8,829 nucleotides of DNA from JAZGBC01 sp036444495 (lineage in GTDB: Bacteria; Pseudomonadota; Alphaproteobacteria; Kiloniellales; J153), in NCBI GenBank assembly GCA_036444495.1, contig JAZGBC010000268.1, positions 1-8,829 of the forward strand. The letters are read 5' to 3'. Both the position numbers and the translations under genes were made by a program. The notes below the pieces were generated by a model. The model searched no databases. It was not told the DNA's origin and was given only the letters and a program-made list of their open reading frames with translations. Positions 5,113 through 8,829 of the stretch are shown here, piece after piece (position 1 is the first letter of the stretch; each line of letters starts with the position of its first letter).

Positions 5113-7479
5113 TTACTTCTGCAGCGCCTCGTAGACGGCGTCCCATTCGGCCACGTCCTGGATCATGGGGTGGCTGGCCAGGCGCTCCTCGTAGATGCCG
5201 TAGAGTCTGCCCAGCGGCAGTTCGCCGGACAGCTCGCGGCAGCGCTGAAGTGCGCTCGACGCGCTGGACCAGTCCGCGGCCCGGTAGGCGCCGATCATCT
5301 CGCCGTGGACTTCCCGCAGGCCGGCGAATCCCGCGTCCTGGACGAGTTCTTCCCGGCCCAGGAGCGCGAAGACACGCGCGGGTATGTTCTTGCCCTTGAC
5401 GCGGATCAGGTCGAGCTCGAGGAAGGCCATGTCAGTGGCGCCGCCGGCGGTGTGCTCGCCGACGATGATCGGGCAGCCGTAGAACTTGGCCTGTCCTTCC
5501 AGGCGCGAGGCCAGGTTCACCGCATCGCCCAGGACGGAATAGTTGAAGTGCTGCTCGGAGCCCAGGTTTCCCACGTTGCATTCGCCCGTGTTCAACCCGA
5601 TCCGGATGGCGATGGCGGACGGCTCCACGCCGGCCGCTTCGGCCTCGGCCTTCAGCTCCGCGTTCAGCCGGTCGATCTGGTCCAGCATGTCGAGCGCGGC
5701 GCGGCAGGCGTGAGCGGCGTGCTCGGGGTCGGCCAGCGGCGCGTTCCAGAAGGCCATGACACAGTCGCCGATGTATTTGTCGATGGTGCCCTGGCAGGTC
5801 AGGATCGGCTCGGTCATGCGGGTCAGCACCCGGTTCATCAAACTGGTCAATTCCTCGGCCGAGAGGCGTTCGGAGATCGCCGTGAAGCCCTGCACGTCGC
5901 CGAACATGACCGTCATCTCGCGCACCTCCCCGCCCAGCCGGAGCTGGTCCGGGTCCTGGGAGAGCCGCTCGATCACGGCGGGCGCCAGATACTGGGAGAA
6001 GGCCCGGCGGATTGATTTCCGGCTACCCTCCTCGCGCAGGTACTTGGTGTAGGTAATCATCGCATAGATCACCAGGCCGCCCGCAGCCGGGAAGGCCACG
6101 TCCAATAGAATTCTCTCGGTAGCGTAAAGGTACCAGGCGCCGACCCCGAGCCCCCCGGCGACGACAGCGCCGATAACCAGGGTCCAGACCGCCCCGGCGA
6201 GCGGGGTGAGTATGATGATGAGCAGGCCGGTGAAGGCGAGCAGGACCAGTTCCGCGCCGATGGCGTAGTTGGGCCGCACCAAATCGGACTTGGCCAGGAT
6301 GGTTTCAAGGAGCTGCACGTGGACCTCGACGCCGGGCAGGGCAGAGGACACGGGGGTAGCCCTGATATCGCCCAGGGAGGTGGCCGATGCGCCGACGATG
6401 ACCAGTTTTCCCTGGATGCGCTCGGGCCCGGTCTTGCCGGCCAGCACGTCCTTGGCGGAGATGTAGCGCCGAGGGTCGGGGGCGGCGAAGTGGACCCACT
6501 TGCGGCCGAGGCGGTCGGTCGGGATGGAAACACCGGCGACCACGACGCTATCGATCCCCGCCTCGTTGGATTTGATAGCGACCGCCCGCTGGCCGGTGGC
6601 GACACGCAGCATCTCGACGACGAGCGAGGGCACGATGTGGCCGCCCACGTTCACCGCCAGCGGCACCCGGCGCGCCACGCCGTCGGCCTCGGGGCTCAGC
6701 GTAATACTGCCCAGGCCCTTGGCGCTGGCTTCGAGCGCCGGAAGATTGCGGATCATGCCCTCGTAGGACAGGAGATAGGGCCTGGGGTCGCCGCCGATCT
6801 GGGCGATCGCGGTCTTGACCGGCTTGGATTTATCCAGGTCCCCGATCGGTTGGCTCACCGGTCCCTGGGCCAGAACCACGCGGCTCCGCCTTATCACGCT
6901 GGCGAAGCTTGCGTCGTTGTCCGGCAGGCGGCGCAAAAGCGCGCGTGTCTGATCGTTCAAGCCCTGCAACTCGTCAGCGAGCTTCTTCGGCGATAGGCGG
7001 TCCGGCTCGGCAAAGATCACGTCGAAGCCGACGACGACCGCACCGTTGCGGAAAAGCTGCGCGACCAACTGCGCCAGCACGTTTCGCGGCCAGGGCCACT
7101 GGCCCACCTCCGCCAGGCTTTGATCGTCGATATCGACGATGACGGCGGGCAGCGCGTCGGATTGACGCGGCGCGATGCGCTGGTAGAGATCGAAGGACTG
7201 CAGGCGCAGGGCCGCGACCGGCGCCGGATCCCAGATGCGCGCCAGGACCAGCCCGCAGAGCAAGGCAAAGGGGACGACGTGACCGAAAAGACTCAAGCGG
7301 AACCGCCTTTTGCGGCGCGTTCCATCGCGTTTTCGGAATGTCAACCGGCTGAGCGCGGCCTTGAACAGGGGGCGAACTTTGTCTGGCGAAGCAAAACTCC
7401 TTTGCACGAGATCAGCGCGGCTATCTACGAGGTCCGATTGTACTTCGGCCGCAGTGTAGAACCGCCGCGCGCTCACCAC
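5113..7479 (-). CDS. CHASE2-domain class III adenylate/guanylate cyclase
   Basis: This 788-residue membrane sensor makes a cyclic nucleotide. A basic stretch (50-61) precedes TM1 (about 67-85). A CHASE2 domain (about 90-395) follows, with VIVDIDDQSLAEVGQWPWPR (113-132) and KLVIVGASATSLGD (358-371). Three more helices lie at about 403-425, 430-450 and 458-478, leaving CHASE2 outside and the catalytic domain (about 515-705) in the cytoplasm. Metal aspartates are D528 (MFGDVQGFT) and D572 (YIGDCVMAFW). N655 and R659 (GDAVNLASRLE) are the transition-state pair. Lys568 and Ser648 occupy the purine-selecting positions, a Lys-Ser pair typical of class IIIb adenylate cyclases, so cAMP is the predicted product. 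All catalytic residues are present. The tail 706-788 (YRAADWSSA..., AEWDAVYEAL) is usual for this group. Start: GTG at 7479, with GGAAG 4 nt upstream; the second GTG at 7476 is possible. It runs divergently from a surface protein. Confidence 0.93.
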   Translation of the reverse strand: MVSARRFYTAAEVQSDLVDSRADLVQRSFASPDKVRPLFKAALSRLTFRKRDGTRRKRRFRLSLFGHVVPFALLCGLVLARIWDPAPVAALRLQSFDLYQRIAPRQSDALPAVIVDIDDQSLAEVGQWPWPRNVLAQLVAQLFRNGAVVVGFDVIFAEPDRLSPKKLADELQGLNDQTRALLRRLPDNDASFASVIRRSRVVLAQGPVSQPIGDLDKSKPVKTAIAQIGGDPRPYLLSYEGMIRNLPALEASAKGLGSITLSPEADGVARRVPLAVNVGGHIVPSLVVEMLRVATGQRAVAIKSNEAGIDSVVVAGVSIPTDRLGRKWVHFAAPDPRRYISAKDVLAGKTGPERIQGKLVIVGASATSLGDIRATPVSSALPGVEVHVQLLETILAKSDLVRPNYAIGAELVLLAFTGLLIIILTPLAGAVWTLVIGAVVAGGLGVGAWYLYATERILLDVAFPAAGGLVIYAMITYTKYLREEGSRKSIRRAFSQYLAPAVIERLSQDPDQLRLGGEVREMTVMFGDVQGFTAISERLSAEELTSLMNRVLTRMTEPILTCQGTIDKYIGDCVMAFWNAPLADPEHAAHACRAALDMLDQIDRLNAELKAEAEAAGVEPSAIAIRIGLNTGECNVGNLGSEQHFNYSVLGDAVNLASRLEGQAKFYGCPIIVGEHTAGGATDMAFLELDLIRVKGKNIPARVFALLGREELVQDAGFAGLREVHGEMIGAYRAADWSSASSALQRCRELSGELPLGRLYGIYEERLASHPMIQDVAEWDAVYEALQK

Positions 7480-7516
7480 ACGGCTTCCATATCGCTACCG
7501 GCCGGAGGGATAAAAT

Positions 7517-7546
7517 ACTATAGATTATTATGGTTAACCGTGCCAG
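7517..7546 (-). promoter_or_regulatory. Candidate sigma70-type promoter of the cyclase
   Basis: On the minus strand, CTGGCA (7546-7541, 4 of 6 matches to TTGACA) precedes TATAGT (7522-7517, 5 of 6 matches to TATAAT) with an 18-nt gap. Transcription would start near 7510, about 30 nt before the GTG start and just ahead of the GGAAG ribosome site at 7488-7484. The -35 element lies inside the inverted repeat at 7540-7554, so a protein bound there would block or modulate it. Confidence 0.4.
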
Positions 7547-7554
7547 ATTGGCAC
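7532..7554. promoter_or_regulatory. Adjacent palindromes, candidate operator between cyclase and surface protein
   Basis: GGTTAACC (7532-7539) is a perfect 8-bp palindrome, followed at once by GTGCCA-GAT-TGGCAC (7540-7554), a perfect 6-bp inverted repeat with a 3-nt spacer. They sit in the middle of the 143-nt divergent gap and overlap the proposed cyclase -35. The symmetry suggests a dimeric regulator. It does not match the CRP-type TGTGA-N6-TCACA pattern, and I cannot name the binding protein. The rest of the gap (7480-7622) is A/T-rich, including an A8 run at 7585-7592. No convincing sigma70 promoter for the plus-strand gene was found. Confidence 0.45.
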
Positions 7555-7611
7555 TCAGCCAGGTCAGGCGGAGAGAACCACACTAAAAAAAATAACGATA
7601 ATCCCTCTATT

Positions 7612-7616
7612 GGGAG
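7612..7616 (+). promoter_or_regulatory. Shine-Dalgarno site of the FecR-domain surface protein
   Basis: GGGAG lies 6 nt before the ATG at 7623 and fixes that start. The ATG also begins the frame that stays open to the window edge. Confidence 0.6.
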
Positions 7617-7622
7617 TTGACT

Positions 7623-8829
7623 ATGGGTGTGGACTGGCAAGGGCAGGTAAGTGTCCTAGGCTCGACTCGTTCAGGGAGTTATTCGAAGACCAACGAATCG
7701 ACTCCTGAGTTTGATTCGGCGCCAGGCGGCAACGGTCCGGATGCCGCGAACCAAACTACCTACCTCGCCACCTCCGAGGCCGGCGGGCAATTGTTGTTGC
7801 CCGGCGGCGGCTTCGCATTTCACGCAGACTATGCGCACGAGGGCGCCGACCTGGTGATCACCGGGGCCGACGGCGCCAAAGTCGTGATCGTCGATTACTT
7901 CGCGGCCGGCGAGCCCGCCGACCTCATGACCCTGGATGGCCACCTGCTGCCCGGCGATCTGGTCGAATCGCTCGCGGGTCCGCGTGCGCCGGGGCAGTAC
8001 GCCCAGGAGTCTCAGACGGCGGATTTCCCTGCCGCGGCGACCGAGATCGGTACCGTGGAAGAGGTGCAGGGCACGGTCACCGCCACCGGGGCCGACGGCC
8101 TGAAGCTCCCGCTAAGCGCCGGTTCCTCGGTCTTCCAGGGCGACGTGCTCGAAACCCCCTCCGACGGGGCGGTCAACATCGTCTTCATCGACGGCACCAC
8201 CTTCTCGCTGGGCGGCGACGCCAAGATGGTGCTCGACGAGCTGATCTACGACGCCTCCAGCGATACCGGCTCCTCGCTCATGTCGGTCGTGACCGGGACC
8301 TTCGTGTTCATCACGGGCCAGGTCGCCAAGACCGGCCCGGACGCCATGCAGGTGCGCACGCCGTCCGGCACCATCGGCATCCGCGGCACCAAGGTGGGCT
8401 GCAACCTGGAGGTGGCCGACGGCCAGACCATCTGCGTCCTGTTGCCCGAGGCGGATGGCGAGGCGGGCGAGTTCGTCTTCTCCAACGAGAGCGGCAGCCA
8501 GGGCGTTTCCAATGCCTATGACGCCATCATCGCCAACGCCTACACCGCCACGCTGACCGTCAGTTCGGTCCTGCCCAGCCAGGCCGCGGCGCTGCTCCAG
8601 GGGCTGCTGCCCGGTGTCCTGCAGACCGAGGCCCCGCCGGTGGTCCTCAGCCAGGGCGGCACCTTTAGCGAATTCGTGACCAACCAGGGCAATGCTTCCT
8701 TCGGCCTGCAGACGTCCGGGGTGCTGGACGACCAGGATATGACGCCCGGGTTGACCGGGGGCACGGTCCCCGATCCCGATGCAAATGCACTGGGCGTGGC
8801 CGCCTCTCTCTTCATCGCCGAGCCCAGCT
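7623..8829 (+). CDS. FecR-domain large surface/adhesin-type protein, N-terminal part (cut by window end)
   Basis: The frame is open for 402 codons from ATG 7623 and runs off the right edge, so only the N terminus is seen. Residues about 50-128 form a leading module with ADLVITGADGAKVVIVDYF (75-93) and a GDLVESLAGPRAPGQYAQ stretch (111-128). Residues about 142-260 are a FecR-type domain: GTVEEVQGTV (143-152), SSVFQGDVLETPSDGAVNIV (168-187), FIDGTTFSLGGDA (188-200), and the closing VRTPSGTIGIRGTKVG (244-259). After that comes Ala/Gly/Thr/Asp-rich low-complexity sequence. This order is typical of very long alphaproteobacterial repeat proteins (BapA/RTX-like) exported by type I secretion with a C-terminal signal. 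No Sec signal peptide is present, which fits. Two cysteines, C260 and C271, flank a short loop and could form a disulfide. It is not the iron regulator FecR, having no TM anchor or fecI neighbour in view. Confidence 0.85.
   Translation, partial: MGVDWQGQVSVLGSTRSGSYSKTNESTPEFDSAPGGNGPDAANQTTYLATSEAGGQLLLPGGGFAFHADYAHEGADLVITGADGAKVVIVDYFAAGEPADLMTLDGHLLPGDLVESLAGPRAPGQYAQESQTADFPAAATEIGTVEEVQGTVTATGADGLKLPLSAGSSVFQGDVLETPSDGAVNIVFIDGTTFSLGGDAKMVLDELIYDASSDTGSSLMSVVTGTFVFITGQVAKTGPDAMQVRTPSGTIGIRGTKVGCNLEVADGQTICVLLPEADGEAGEFVFSNESGSQGVSNAYDAIIANAYTATLTVSSVLPSQAAALLQGLLPGVLQTEAPPVVLSQGGTFSEFVTNQGNASFGLQTSGVLDDQDMTPGLTGGTVPDPDANALGVAASLFIAEPS

Noticed and set aside
5170..6015. 281-codon plus-strand frame within the cyclase gene
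   Set aside because: It lies opposite the intact cyclase catalytic domain, whose motifs are complete on the minus strand.
7532..7554. Sigma54 promoter suggested by CTGGCACG on the minus strand
   Set aside because: The -24-like half matches, but at the required spacing there is no GC-containing -12 element (TTGC) on either strand.
7570..7610. EcfG-type or sigma70 promoter for the surface protein
   Set aside because: GAACC and GATAAT occur, but no matching partner element lies at proper spacing, and GATAAT is too isolated to call.

Overview
The window is GC-rich bacterial chromosome, with high-GC third codon positions in all main genes. Its gene families (an XRE regulator with a C-terminal sensor-like domain, a GFA protein, a leaderless PhnD-like binding protein, a 'host attachment' protein, a CHASE2 adenylate cyclase and a FecR-domain giant surface protein) are typical of free-living Alphaproteobacteria, perhaps Rhodospirillales-like. 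That placement is an inference from gene content, not a database match. I see no tRNA, rRNA, CRISPR array, insertion sequence or prophage gene.

Layout: (1) Bases 1-122 hold a plausible sigma70-type promoter overlapped by two short inverted repeats. They precede a plus-strand cluster of four genes: XRE-type regulator (123-1010), GFA-family zinc protein (1007-1420, overlapping the regulator by 4 nt), PhnD/SsuA-like binding protein without a signal peptide (1468-2274) and an amidase-signature hydrolase (2325-3779). Gaps of 47 and 50 nt and good Shine-Dalgarno sites suggest a single transcript. (2) A 215-nt gap (3780-3994) contains a 42-nt hairpin capped by a GCGA tetraloop, then a strong but apparently orphan Shine-Dalgarno site with only a 13-codon A/T-rich reading frame behind it. 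(3) Two small plus-strand genes follow: a host-attachment (PF10116-like) protein (3995-4444) and a LOG/TIGR00725-like Rossmann protein (4468-5103). (4) A large minus-strand gene (7479-5113) encodes a membrane CHASE2 class III nucleotide cyclase and meets the previous gene tail to tail with a 9-nt gap. (5) A 143-nt A/T-rich divergent regulatory region (7480-7622) separates the cyclase from the start of a long plus-strand FecR-domain surface protein. That frame is open from 7623 to the window edge and is truncated there.

Two functional themes can be proposed. The left cluster looks like a regulated small-molecule module: a DNA-binding sensor, a carbon-sulfur lyase-type zinc protein, a soluble ligand-binding protein and an amide hydrolase. 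Its substrate cannot be read from sequence. The right half pairs an envelope-sensing cAMP-type cyclase divergently with a giant FecR/repeat-type surface protein across a shared control region containing a perfect 6-bp inverted repeat. This suggests that second-messenger signalling and cell-surface adhesion or biofilm may be co-regulated. Nothing here proves a new system. The most unusual local features are the hairpin with the orphan ribosome binding site at 3813-3915 and the palindromes between the cyclase and the surface protein.
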